A stretch of 64,000 bases of DNA from Roseibium sp. HPY-6 (lineage in GTDB: Bacteria > Pseudomonadota > Alphaproteobacteria > Rhizobiales > Stappiaceae): assembly GCF_040530035.1 (NCBI RefSeq), contig NZ_JBEWCD010000002.1, positions 620,001 through 684,000 of the forward strand. The letters run 5' to 3'. The first letter of the stretch is position 1; each line of letters opens with the position of its first letter. Position numbers and translations under genes: made by a program. Below the pieces are notes generated by a model. The model had not been told where the DNA came from, made no database searches, and worked only from the letters and a program-made list of their open reading frames with translations. Shown one piece after another: positions 46,914 through 55,058 of this stretch.

Positions 46914-47501
46914 ATGGCTTTGCGGATTTCGGGTAAAAATGTGGATGTGGGCGATGCACTGCGCGAGCACATCACAGACCGGATCGAAGATGCCCTGTCG
47001 AAGTATTTCACGGGCGGATTCACTGGCCACGTTACGCTCAGCAGGGAGGGAACAGGCTTCAAGTCTGAATGCAGCCTGCACCTCGACACGGGAATCGTGT
47101 TACAGGTGTCTGCACAGGATCAGGATCCGCGCAACAGTTTCGACTCCGCGGCGGACAAGATCGAAAAAAGGTTGCGGCGGTACAAGCGCAAGCTGAAGGA
47201 CCATCATAGCCACAACGGCAACGGCCGTGAGGCATTTGAAGCAGCTTCATACGTGCTGGCCTCGCCGGAGGACGACGAGGAAGTTCCAGCGGATTTCAAT
47301 CCGCTTGTCATTGCGGAAACATCCGCCAAGGTGAAAACCATGACAGTCGGAATGGCTGTAATGGAGCTGGATCTGACCGAAGCGCCGGTTGTTATGTTCA
47401 AAAATGCGGCAAATGGCGGTGTAAACGTTGTCTACCGCAGGCCGGATGGCAATATAGGGTGGATAGACCCAGCGTTGGTGGCTGGAGAAGCTGCCGAATA
47501 G
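46914..47501 (+). CDS. hpf: Ribosome hibernation promoting factor, long form
   Basis: 195 aa. S30AE domain (ALRISGKNVDVGDALREHITDRIEDALSKYF, HVTLSREGTGFKSECSLHL) followed by the C-terminal dimerisation domain of long HPF (FNPLVIAETSAKVKTMTVGMAVMELDLTEAPVVMFKNAANGGVNVVYRRPDGNIGWI). Promotes 100S ribosome dimers in stationary phase. ATG 46914 preceded by GAAGAGG; the ORF extending back to 46836 has no support. Confidence 0.96.
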   Translation: MALRISGKNVDVGDALREHITDRIEDALSKYFTGGFTGHVTLSREGTGFKSECSLHLDTGIVLQVSAQDQDPRNSFDSAADKIEKRLRRYKRKLKDHHSHNGNGREAFEAASYVLASPEDDEEVPADFNPLVIAETSAKVKTMTVGMAVMELDLTEAPVVMFKNAANGGVNVVYRRPDGNIGWIDPALVAGEAAE

Positions 47502-47562
47502 ATGATGCGGAAGGAGCCGGCTTCCACGCTGGGGCCGGCTTCCGAAACTTGTAGGCTTACTA

Positions 47563-48030
47563 ATGGATCTTAGCGATCTTCTGGGTAAAGACTCGGTAAT
47601 TGCCGGCCTGAAGGCCAAAAGCAAGAAACAGGCAATTCAGGAACTGTCCGCGCATGCTGCGGGACTGACCGGTCTTTCGGAACGCGAAATTTTCGACACG
47701 CTGCTTCAGCGCGAGCGTCTGGGCTCCACAGGAGTCGGCCACGGGATTGCGATCCCGCACGGCAAACTGACGCGACTGGACCGTCTGGTTGGCCTGTTTG
47801 CCAAGCTTGAAAGACCGGTTGATTTTGATGCGCTGGATGATCAGCCCGTCGACCTGGTGTTTCTGCTGCTGGCACCTGAAGGGGCTGGTGCGGACCATTT
47901 GAAAGCACTGGCCCGGATCGCGCGTCAGCTTCGGGATGCGACTGTAACGCAGGGGCTTCGCGGCTCCGCCGATGCCGAAGAAATATATGATTTTCTGATT
48001 CAGCCTCTGGCGTCTTCAAACGCAGCTTGA
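47563..48030 (+). CDS. ptsN: Nitrogen-type phosphotransferase EIIA-Ntr
   Basis: 155 aa PTS EIIA-type 2 protein. Phosphorylated His in GIAIPHGKL, then AKLERPVDFDALDDQPVDLVFLLLAPEGAGADHLKALARIAR. Regulatory phosphocarrier linking nitrogen/carbon state to K+ transport and sigma-54 functions. A hairpin of two GCCGGC arms lies in the 61-base gap after hpf. Ends the lpt-rpoN-hpf-ptsN series. Confidence 0.96.
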   Translation: MDLSDLLGKDSVIAGLKAKSKKQAIQELSAHAAGLTGLSEREIFDTLLQRERLGSTGVGHGIAIPHGKLTRLDRLVGLFAKLERPVDFDALDDQPVDLVFLLLAPEGAGADHLKALARIARQLRDATVTQGLRGSADAEEIYDFLIQPLASSNAA

Positions 48031-48050
48031 ACCCTGTCTGGCAGGGGATG

Positions 48051-48083
48051 AAAAAAAGACCGGCTCTCGCCGGTCTTTTCTTT
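48051..48083. terminator. Bidirectional terminator between ptsN and opgH
   Basis: AAGACCGGC / GCCGGTCTT stem with a TCTC loop, A-run on the left and T-run on the right, so it can stop transcription from both sides. Confidence 0.85.
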
Positions 48084-49906
48084 TAGGCTTCTGCAGGTTT
48101 CGGGTCGCCCTGAACCAGGCCCGGTTCTGCATCTACCGGTGCCGTGTGCCTTGCAAGCGCCGGCAGGTGCAGATCTGACAGCTCTGCCGGCGGGTTTGTT
48201 TCTTCAGGGATACGCCAGAGCGTCGAACGGATCCCGAGTTTTCCGAGAAATTTTGTAGAAGTGGACACCGCAATCCCGATTGCGAGCAGCGGACCGATCG
48301 CGACCGGTATGATCGGCCACACAAGTTCAATTGGCTGCGAAGACATCCAGACAAGGCCCGCGAGCCCGAAAAGTGTCTGTGGCCAGAGCTTGGCGGTTGC
48401 GAGCGGTATCGGGAGCCGCGCGACACCACGTGCCTGCGCACCCCAGCCAATGGTTTTGCCAACCGCGAGCCCACCCATGAACAGTGTATGGGCGACCGCC
48501 ATGATAGGCGCCATCATGGCTGAATAGACGATTTCCGAACCGAAACTGAGCAGCACCCTGATGGGACCTCCGAAAGCCGTCCTGAGGTCGCGGCGGACCA
48601 GAACGTCTGCAACAGTTGCGATCTTTGGCGCAAAGACCATTCCGAGGACGGTGAAGAAAATCACGACACCGGTATCTGCACGATACGGTGCATAGTCGGT
48701 GGTCATGCCGAGAACAGCTGCCCCGATCATGAAACCGATCCAGGCGGGCGACCCCAGGAACATCAGGATCGCCAGGAACAATTGCGCGCGGCTGACAGGC
48801 TTCAGACCCTTCATGCCGATCAGGCGGCGGTATTGAAGGTTCCCCTGGCACCAGCGCAGGTCCCTGCGAATGAATTCCAGGAGGTGAGGTGGATTGTCCT
48901 CGTAGCTGCCGGTTTCCAGCGGCAGGACGCGGCACTCGTAGCCTGCACGGCGCATGAGGACAGCCTCAACCTGGTCATGCGACAGGATCGTGCCCGCAAG
49001 CGGACCCTTCCCGGGCAGTTCCGGCAGCCGGCAATGCTCCTTGAACGGCTTCAACCGCAGAAGGGCGTTGTGCCCCCAATAGGGACCGCAATCTCCCTGC
49101 CACCAGGCACTGCCGATTGTGTAGGAGCGCATCCCAAGACGCATTCCGAACTGGAACACCCGCGCAAAGGCGCTGTCTGTGGGAAGCCCGACCACGAGGC
49201 TCTGCAGGATGCCCAGCTTCGGATTTGCTTCCATGCGGCGCACAAGCGTGGCAATCGCATCAGCGGACATGTAGCTGTCGGCATCCAAGACCAGCGCGAA
49301 ATCGTGTTCATCGCCCCAGCGGTCGCAGAAATCTTCGATGTTGCCGGCCTTGAAGCCCGTATTCAGAGAGCGGCGCCGATAGATGACGTCCATCTGCCCT
49401 TGAAAGCGTTCCGACATGCGGGCGCTCATTTCCTGCTCTTGTAGCGCGATCGAGTCGAGTGACGTATCGCTGAGCACGTAGAGCTTGAAATGTGGCGCAT
49501 ATCCTGACCGGATGAGATTGGTCACCATCGCGCTCAGATTTGTTTCCAGGCTTTCCACATCCTCGTCACGCACGCAGGACAATAGCGCCGTGGAGCTCGT
49601 GAGCGGTGCCTCCGGATCACCGGTGTTTATCGGGCAGACCGCCGTTACAGGATCGCGGGACAGTCTCATGACCAGCAAACCGATAATGGCGTTCCAGAAT
49701 CCGATGATTGTCCACGGCAGCGTCACCATGAAACAGACCAGAATGAACAGATCGAGTGGCAGCAGACCGCCCGGAGACAATGTGACCGCCATCAGCGCCG
49801 TTAGCCCGATGAAGCTTATCGCCAGCAGACATGCAAAGATCGTCCGCCTGACGGTCATGCGCCTCGGTGATATGTCTGAATGGGAGGTGTCAGAGACTCG
49901 AAACAT
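48083..49906 (-). CDS. opgH: Periplasmic glucan glucosyltransferase OpgH
   Basis: 607-aa membrane glycosyltransferase family 2 (MdoH/OpgH). N-terminal membrane helices, catalytic core with VLDADSYMSADAIATLVRRM, QSLVVGLPTDSAFARVFQF, the LSHDQVEAVLMRRAGYECRVLP acceptor motif and RRDLRWCQGNLQY (QxxRW-like), then four to five C-terminal helices. Polymerises osmoregulated periplasmic glucans. Shorter than enterobacterial OpgH because the long N-terminal cytoplasmic part is missing, as usual in this class. Start at ATG 49906 with GGAAG; the TTG at 49954 is not favoured. opgG is not adjacent. Confidence 0.92.
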   Translation of the reverse strand: MFRVSDTSHSDISPRRMTVRRTIFACLLAISFIGLTALMAVTLSPGGLLPLDLFILVCFMVTLPWTIIGFWNAIIGLLVMRLSRDPVTAVCPINTGDPEAPLTSSTALLSCVRDEDVESLETNLSAMVTNLIRSGYAPHFKLYVLSDTSLDSIALQEQEMSARMSERFQGQMDVIYRRRSLNTGFKAGNIEDFCDRWGDEHDFALVLDADSYMSADAIATLVRRMEANPKLGILQSLVVGLPTDSAFARVFQFGMRLGMRSYTIGSAWWQGDCGPYWGHNALLRLKPFKEHCRLPELPGKGPLAGTILSHDQVEAVLMRRAGYECRVLPLETGSYEDNPPHLLEFIRRDLRWCQGNLQYRRLIGMKGLKPVSRAQLFLAILMFLGSPAWIGFMIGAAVLGMTTDYAPYRADTGVVIFFTVLGMVFAPKIATVADVLVRRDLRTAFGGPIRVLLSFGSEIVYSAMMAPIMAVAHTLFMGGLAVGKTIGWGAQARGVARLPIPLATAKLWPQTLFGLAGLVWMSSQPIELVWPIIPVAIGPLLAIGIAVSTSTKFLGKLGIRSTLWRIPEETNPPAELSDLHLPALARHTAPVDAEPGLVQGDPKPAEA

Positions 49907-49980
49907 TTTTTTGACTTCCAATTCGGGCAATCGTGACGATAGTGCGCATGTCAAAATGTCCTAATCTTGACAGGAGCTAA

Positions 49981-51018
49981 TTGAGTGAGCGGAACGGTAC
50001 GGGAATGACGGAAGAAGAGGCGGTGACGCGCGGCACACCCGAGCCATGCGCTTTGTGGTACCAGGGACAGGAAAGGTGCGGCCTTGAACGGGTTTCCCAC
50101 CGAAAGCCGCAACCTGGAGAGGTTTTTGTGAAAGCACTCTATAGCGGCGTAAGCCGCGGCACGGAAGGCCTCGTGTTTCGCGGGCAGGTGCCACAAAGCG
50201 AGTGGCAGCGAATGCGCGCCCCGTTTCAGGAAGGAGATTTTCCTTTCCCGGTGAAATACGGATATTCCAGCGTTGGCACGGTTCTGGAAGGAGACACAGC
50301 TCTGGTCGGCCGAACCGTCTTTTCCCTCTACCCACATCAAAACGTCTACACTCTCCCTGCCAACTCTTGCATGCCGGTTCCAGATGGCGTTTCGCCAGAA
50401 CGTGCTGTTCTTGCAGCCAATATGGAAACAGCGCTTAACGCTATATGGGACGGAAAACCATCACCTGGGGATCACATCTGCGTGGTCGGTGGTGGCGTTG
50501 TCGGCCTCCTGACCGCATACGTTGCGGGCAAACTGCCCGGATCAACCGTCACCGTCATTGATACAAACCCTGAGCGTGAAGAAACTGCGAAGGCGCTCGG
50601 ACTTTATTTTGCACTGCCGCAAAATGCTCCGCGCGATCAGGACATTGTTTTTCACACAAGCGCCAATGCAGCTGGCCTGGCGACGGCTTTGGAATGCGCG
50701 GGGGACGGAACGTCCATCGTTGAAATGAGCTGGTATGGTGCTGGAAACGTTGCCGTATCTCTGGGAGCGGATTTCCACAGTCGACGCCTCAAGCTGATCT
50801 CCAGTCAGGTCGGGACAATTCCGTTTGAACGCCAGCCGCGCTGGACATATCGGCGGCGACTGGAAACGGCAATGTCTCTCCTCGAAGACCCTGTGCTCGA
50901 TTGTCTGATCACGCACAGGATTGCATTTCGAAGTCTGCCGGAGCAACTTCCCAAAGTGTTGAACAAGGCGTCAGATGTTCTGGCCGCCCTTGTCGTTTAT
51001 GAGGAGCAGATCTGCTAG
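49981..51018 (+). CDS. MDR-family dehydrogenase lacking zinc ligands
   Basis: 345 aa of the medium-chain dehydrogenase fold. The N-terminal GroES-like part has ALYSGVSRGTEG where zinc enzymes have the catalytic Cys, and GYSSVG where they have the GHE motif, so Ser55 and Tyr95 replace ligands. No structural CxxCxxC loop. The Rossmann part is intact (CVVGGGVVGLLTAYVAG, then TVIDTNPERE with Asp favouring NAD). Resembles BchC-type dehydrogenases. Start TTG 49981 with AGGAG four bases away; ATG 50005 is the alternative. First gene of a four-gene operon, 57 bases before the PTPS-like gene. Confidence 0.85.
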   Translation: MSERNGTGMTEEEAVTRGTPEPCALWYQGQERCGLERVSHRKPQPGEVFVKALYSGVSRGTEGLVFRGQVPQSEWQRMRAPFQEGDFPFPVKYGYSSVGTVLEGDTALVGRTVFSLYPHQNVYTLPANSCMPVPDGVSPERAVLAANMETALNAIWDGKPSPGDHICVVGGGVVGLLTAYVAGKLPGSTVTVIDTNPEREETAKALGLYFALPQNAPRDQDIVFHTSANAAGLATALECAGDGTSIVEMSWYGAGNVAVSLGADFHSRRLKLISSQVGTIPFERQPRWTYRRRLETAMSLLEDPVLDCLITHRIAFRSLPEQLPKVLNKASDVLAALVVYEEQIC

Positions 51019-51075
51019 AAGGTGCTCCCCGCCTCGTCCAACCGTTTCGATCAGAAGTCTCAGGAACCTCCAAAA

Positions 51076-51474
51076 ATGTTTGCTGTTGAAGTTCGCGACC
51101 ACGTCATGATTGCCCATTCCTTCAAGGGGGAGCTGTTCGGTCCCGCGCAGGCGCTGCACGGGGCAACATTTGTCATCGACGCTGCCTTTCTCTCTGAAAG
51201 ACTGGATGACAACGGTGTGGTGATTGATATCGGCCGCGCGCACGAAGCGCTGAAAGAGGTTCTGGGGCCACTGAACTACAAAAACCTCGACGACGTGCCG
51301 GAATTTGCCGGTGTGAACACAACCACCGAATTTCTGACCAAACATATCCATGATCACCTCGCGCAGGCTGCCCGCGACAATCGTCTTGGCAGGTCGGGCA
51401 GCGAACTCGATGCCATCCGGGTGACCATTTCGGAATCCCACGTTGCGCGGGCCTGGTACGAAGCCAAGATCTGA
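51076..51474 (+). CDS. 6-pyruvoyltetrahydropterin synthase-like protein with degenerate active site
   Basis: 132 aa with the PTPS/QueD T-fold: FAVEVRDHVMIAHSF, ALHGATFVIDA, VVIDIGRAHEALKEVLGPLNYKNLDDVPEFAGVNTTTEFL and TISESHVARAWYEA. The fold-defining Glu120 is present, but H14 and H28 are the only zinc ligands left: the third His of HGH is Ala30. The catalytic Cys position is Ala24, and the Asp-His pair of the LDHxxLN motif is Asn67-Tyr68. True 6-carboxytetrahydropterin synthase activity is therefore unlikely. Start ATG 51076 with AGGAA; ends 6 bases before the glycosyltransferase. Confidence 0.85.
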   Translation: MFAVEVRDHVMIAHSFKGELFGPAQALHGATFVIDAAFLSERLDDNGVVIDIGRAHEALKEVLGPLNYKNLDDVPEFAGVNTTTEFLTKHIHDHLAQAARDNRLGRSGSELDAIRVTISESHVARAWYEAKI

Positions 51475-51480
51475 CCGGCA

Positions 51481-52533
51481 ATGAAGAAGCTGTTTTTCGC
51501 ATATCCGGGTGACCTGGACACGCCGACGGGTGGCTATGGCTACGACCGCCAGATCATTGCCGGGCTTCGCGATCTGGGCTGGTCCGTTGAACTGATTTCC
51601 CTCGGAGACGGGTTTCCTTTCCCAACGCAAGCGACCCTCTCAACGAGCCGTGGCATGCTCGCCCGGTTACCTGAGGGGGCGTTGCTGGTGGTGGATGGTT
51701 TGGCGTTCGGTGTCATGGCGGACATAGCTGCTTCGCTGACAGGCCACTTAGAACTTGTAGCGCTGGTGCATCATCCACTCTGCCGGGAAACCGGTCTCAC
51801 GCAAGAGCAGTCGAAGGTCTTGCTCGAAAGCGAGCGCAAGGCCCTGTCCCATGCAAACCATGTCATTGTGACCAGTCATGCGACCGCCGACCAGGTTGCG
51901 GATCTGTTCGGGATTTCGCCGGACGCTATCTCGGTCATATTACCAGGGACAGAAAAACACGCGCGTACTGCGAGAAGCTCTTCTGATAAACTGCGCCTTC
52001 TGTCCGTCGGGACGGTGGTACCGCGCAAAGGGTATGATCTGCTTTTTGCAGCGCTTGAAGATCTGAAGCAATACGATTGGCACCTCGATATCGTCGGAGG
52101 CCTCGACGCGGATCCGGCATGCCACGCCGCCTTGATGTCAAGCCTGCCGCAGCACGGCTTGAAAGATCGCGTGACTTTTCAGGGGGCCGTCGCACCAGGT
52201 GACCTTCCGGGCTTCTATCGCAGTGCGGACATCTTCGTTCTGGCGAGCCGCTATGAAGGATACGGGATGGCCTATACTGAAGCGCTCGCGCACGGACTTC
52301 CGGTGATCGGCAGTGGCGGCGGTGCGGTTGAAGACACGCTGCCGCAAGAGGCTGCGATTTACTGCGGCATAGAAGACACAGGCCGGCTGAAGAGCGCACT
52401 CAAGCTGCTTTTGAGTGACGCGACAGCAAGGCACGATATAGCGCAGGCTGCTGAAAAAGCAGCCGCCGCATTGCCTGACTGGCGGGACGCGGCATCACGG
52501 TTCGCTGCGGCCTTGGAGGGGACGTTGAGATGA
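51481..52533 (+). CDS. GT4 family glycosyltransferase
   Basis: 350-aa GT-B retaining glycosyltransferase. Acceptor side: FAYPGDLDTPTGGYGYDRQIIAGLRDLGW. Donor side: LLSVGTVVPRKGYDLLFAAL, FQGAVAPGDLPGFYRSADIFVLASRYEGYGMAYTEALAHGLPVIGSGGGAVEDTL (the EX7E region and GGxxE motif). Donor sugar unknown. It sits between the PTPS-like protein and a methyltransferase with overlaps, so it probably glycosylates the small molecule made by this operon. Confidence 0.9.
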   Translation: MKKLFFAYPGDLDTPTGGYGYDRQIIAGLRDLGWSVELISLGDGFPFPTQATLSTSRGMLARLPEGALLVVDGLAFGVMADIAASLTGHLELVALVHHPLCRETGLTQEQSKVLLESERKALSHANHVIVTSHATADQVADLFGISPDAISVILPGTEKHARTARSSSDKLRLLSVGTVVPRKGYDLLFAALEDLKQYDWHLDIVGGLDADPACHAALMSSLPQHGLKDRVTFQGAVAPGDLPGFYRSADIFVLASRYEGYGMAYTEALAHGLPVIGSGGGAVEDTLPQEAAIYCGIEDTGRLKSALKLLLSDATARHDIAQAAEKAAAALPDWRDAASRFAAALEGTLR

Positions 52534-53336
52534 GCGGATTTTCCTCCAAATGGCTGGCCTTGAGAGAGCCGCTGGATCTTGCCGCCAGGAACCGGGAAGT
52601 CGAAACGGCCTTTCAAAGACACCTGCCTTCCAGCTCTCCCCGTCTGCTGGATCTTGCCAGTGGCGCGGGGTCGACGGTTGCCGCTCTTAAGGGCCGGTTG
52701 CCGGCTGACACCATGTGGACGCTGACCGATCATGATCCTGCTCTGATTGCCGTTGCGCGCGATCGTTGGCAACGGCAACTGCAAGGGGCGCTTTCGCTTC
52801 GTCAGATCGATTTGGCCGCCAATGTCGAAGATCTCCCATTTGCAGAAGTGGATGCCGTCACGACTTCGGCTTTCCTGGACCTCGTTTCGGAAGCTTTTCT
52901 GGAGCGTCTTGTGGGTTGTGTCATCCGCGCGCAAAAACCGTTTCTGGCGAGTTTGACCTATGACGGGCGAATAACCTTCGCACCGCAAGCGTCGCTGGAT
53001 AACACCATGCGCGATGTTCTGAACAGCGACCAGCGGCTGGACAAGGGTTTCGGACCGGCGCTTGGTCCTTTTGCAGCCGAACGGGCAATCGCATTGTTCA
53101 AGGCAGGGGGCTACGAAGTCGTCAACGGAACCTCCGATTGGAATGTCGGGCCGTCCGACGAGGGCTTTTTGGAAGAGTTCCTGTCGGGCTGGTCCGGTGT
53201 CGGCCTGAAAAATGGAATTTCGCAGGACGATCTGGATGGATGGCGCTTGCAACATCTGACGCAAATGCGATCCGGTGATATTCGTGTCACGATCGGTCAC
53301 ATCGACTTTGCAGCTTTTCCAAAGTCCAAAGTTTAA
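52530..53336 (+). CDS. SAM-dependent methyltransferase
   Basis: 268-aa class I methyltransferase. Motif I LLDLASGAGSTVAAL, motif II-like WTLTDHDPALIAVARDRW, then VEDLPFAEVDAVTTSAFLDLVS. The remaining C-terminal part (TYDGRITFAPQASLDNTM, NVGPSDEGFLEEF) is specific to a subfamily I do not recognise. Starts inside the glycosyltransferase stop (ATGA), ending the four-gene operon. Target unknown. Confidence 0.88.
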   Translation: MSGFSSKWLALREPLDLAARNREVETAFQRHLPSSSPRLLDLASGAGSTVAALKGRLPADTMWTLTDHDPALIAVARDRWQRQLQGALSLRQIDLAANVEDLPFAEVDAVTTSAFLDLVSEAFLERLVGCVIRAQKPFLASLTYDGRITFAPQASLDNTMRDVLNSDQRLDKGFGPALGPFAAERAIALFKAGGYEVVNGTSDWNVGPSDEGFLEEFLSGWSGVGLKNGISQDDLDGWRLQHLTQMRSGDIRVTIGHIDFAAFPKSKV

Positions 53337-53615
53337 TTTATCGATTGGATTTTAAGTAAAACTTCCTTTTAAGGATTCACTATTCGATAAGTATGTTGGC
53401 ATCGGCTTGTCAAAAATTTGCATAAATTGCGTAAAATGCGGCCGAAATCGTCTTCTTTCACTTTGCTCTAAAGCGCATGATAAGAAATTCGCGCTAGTTC
53501 TGGTGAAAATTAAGCACGATTAGTGTGCATCGATAGTGGCCAACAGGGAAAGAGTTCGGCGCGTTGAAGCTCTAGAGAGGGCTGTGGCGGCGCTTGGGCT
53601 CGGGACGTCTGCTTG
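53337..53615. other. AT-rich intergenic region upstream of the HAD-UbiA gene
   Basis: 279 bases, markedly richer in A and T than the neighbouring coding DNA. Probably holds the promoter of the following operon; TTGTCA and TAAAAT at 53409-53439 are candidates but spaced 19 bases. No ORF. Confidence 0.4.
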
Positions 53616-55052
53616 ATGGATCAGCGCCTAGAGACTTCAAACCGGACAATCTATGTGGATCTCGACGGAACATTGCTCCGGACCGATCTGCTCTGGGAGA
53701 GCCTGTTTCAGTCCTTGCGCCGTAATCCTCTGATCGTATTTGCGCTGTTCGGATGGGTCTTGAGAGGGATCGCCTATACGAAGGCACGGCTCGCCGAAGC
53801 TGCCGGGATTGACGTGACGGTTTTGCCCTACCGGGCGGAGGTCGTGGAGCAACTGAACGCTCAAAAGGCTCTTGGGCGGCAACTTGTCCTGGCGACCGGC
53901 TCAAACGAGAAGCTCGCCCACGCCGTTGCCGAGCATCTTGCTCTCTTTGATCGTGTGCTCGCCTCGGACGAGGAAACCAACCTCACGTCCAGGCGCAAGC
54001 TAGAGCGCATCGAATCGGAGGCCGGCGACCTCGGCTTTGAGTATTACGGCAACTCGCATCAGGATGTTTGCCTGTTCGAAGCAGCTTCGGAGGCGACGGT
54101 TGTGGCACCGGACCGCGCCGCCGATCGTTGGCAGAAGCAGTCCGGCGCCAACCGGATCGACGCCTCGGAAAGCCAGATTAAGGCCGCCGTTCAGGCGATG
54201 CGCCCGCATCAGTGGTTGAAGAACACGCTCATCTTCGTGCCGGCCGTCATGGCGCATGAAATCTTCGTCGGCTCGGTGCTCCTCAGCGCAATTCTGGCGT
54301 TCGTCGCGTTTTCGCTGTCGGCATCGGCCATCTATATCCTGAACGACCTGATGGACCTTGAGGCCGACCGCAAGCACAAGACGAAATGGAAGCGCCCCTT
54401 TGCCAGCGGACGATTGAGCGTTCCGAACGGTCTGGCATTGGCGTTTGCCTCGATCGCGGTGGCCTTTGCAATCTCCACGCTTCTGCCGATCGAATTTGCG
54501 GGCATCCTGCTGCTCTATCTCTTCATCACCACGGCTTATTCGGTTTCTGTCAAACGGATGCTGCTACTGGATGTCTTTGTTCTGGCAGGTCTTTATACGA
54601 TCCGCGTTCTCGCAGGTGGTGTTGCTGCAAGTATCGAGTATTCTTTCTGGCTGCTGGCATTTTCCGTCTTTTTCTTCCTGTCTCTCGCGCTCGTGAAACG
54701 CTTCACCGAGCTGCAGCAGGTCGGGGAGACGGCTTCGCGCGCCGTCACCGGACGCGGATACCGGCATGTCGACCTGGAAGCGATTTCACAGGCCGGAATG
54801 ACATCCGGCTTCGCGGCGGTGTTGGTTCTCGCGCTTTATATTCAAAGTCCGGCAATCGAGCGGGCCTACGCCGTTCCGCAGATGATCTGGCTCCTGTGCC
54901 CGCTGATCCTCTACATCATCATGCGTATCTGGATCCTGGCGCGCAGGGACGAAATGCATGAGGACCCGATCGTGTTCATCCTGAAGGACTGGCGCAGTCA
55001 GTTCATGATCGGGTGCGGTGCGAGTTTGTTCCTCATTGCTGCGATCTGGTGA
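53616..55052 (+). CDS. HAD phosphatase-UbiA prenyltransferase fusion (polyprenyl-phosphate phosphoribosyltransferase-like)
   Basis: 478 aa. Residues about 10-180 are a HAD domain (VDLDGTLLRTD motif I, YYGNSHQDVCLF motif IV). The rest is a nine-helix UbiA domain with MRPHQWLKNTLIFVP and the polyprenyl-phosphate-binding NDLMDLEADRKHKTKWKRPFASG, like DPPR synthase (Rv3806c) and rhizobial NoeC. The fusion could transfer phosphoribose to polyprenyl phosphate and then remove the 5-phosphate. It precedes a DprE1-like gene by 6 bases. Confidence 0.9.
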   Translation: MDQRLETSNRTIYVDLDGTLLRTDLLWESLFQSLRRNPLIVFALFGWVLRGIAYTKARLAEAAGIDVTVLPYRAEVVEQLNAQKALGRQLVLATGSNEKLAHAVAEHLALFDRVLASDEETNLTSRRKLERIESEAGDLGFEYYGNSHQDVCLFEAASEATVVAPDRAADRWQKQSGANRIDASESQIKAAVQAMRPHQWLKNTLIFVPAVMAHEIFVGSVLLSAILAFVAFSLSASAIYILNDLMDLEADRKHKTKWKRPFASGRLSVPNGLALAFASIAVAFAISTLLPIEFAGILLLYLFITTAYSVSVKRMLLLDVFVLAGLYTIRVLAGGVAASIEYSFWLLAFSVFFFLSLALVKRFTELQQVGETASRAVTGRGYRHVDLEAISQAGMTSGFAAVLVLALYIQSPAIERAYAVPQMIWLLCPLILYIIMRIWILARRDEMHEDPIVFILKDWRSQFMIGCGASLFLIAAIW

Positions 55053-55058
55053 ACCAGC

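Noticed and set aside
47514..47532. GCCGGC repeats between hpf and ptsN
   Set aside because: They can pair, but there is no T-run and the hairpin is small; noted under ptsN only.
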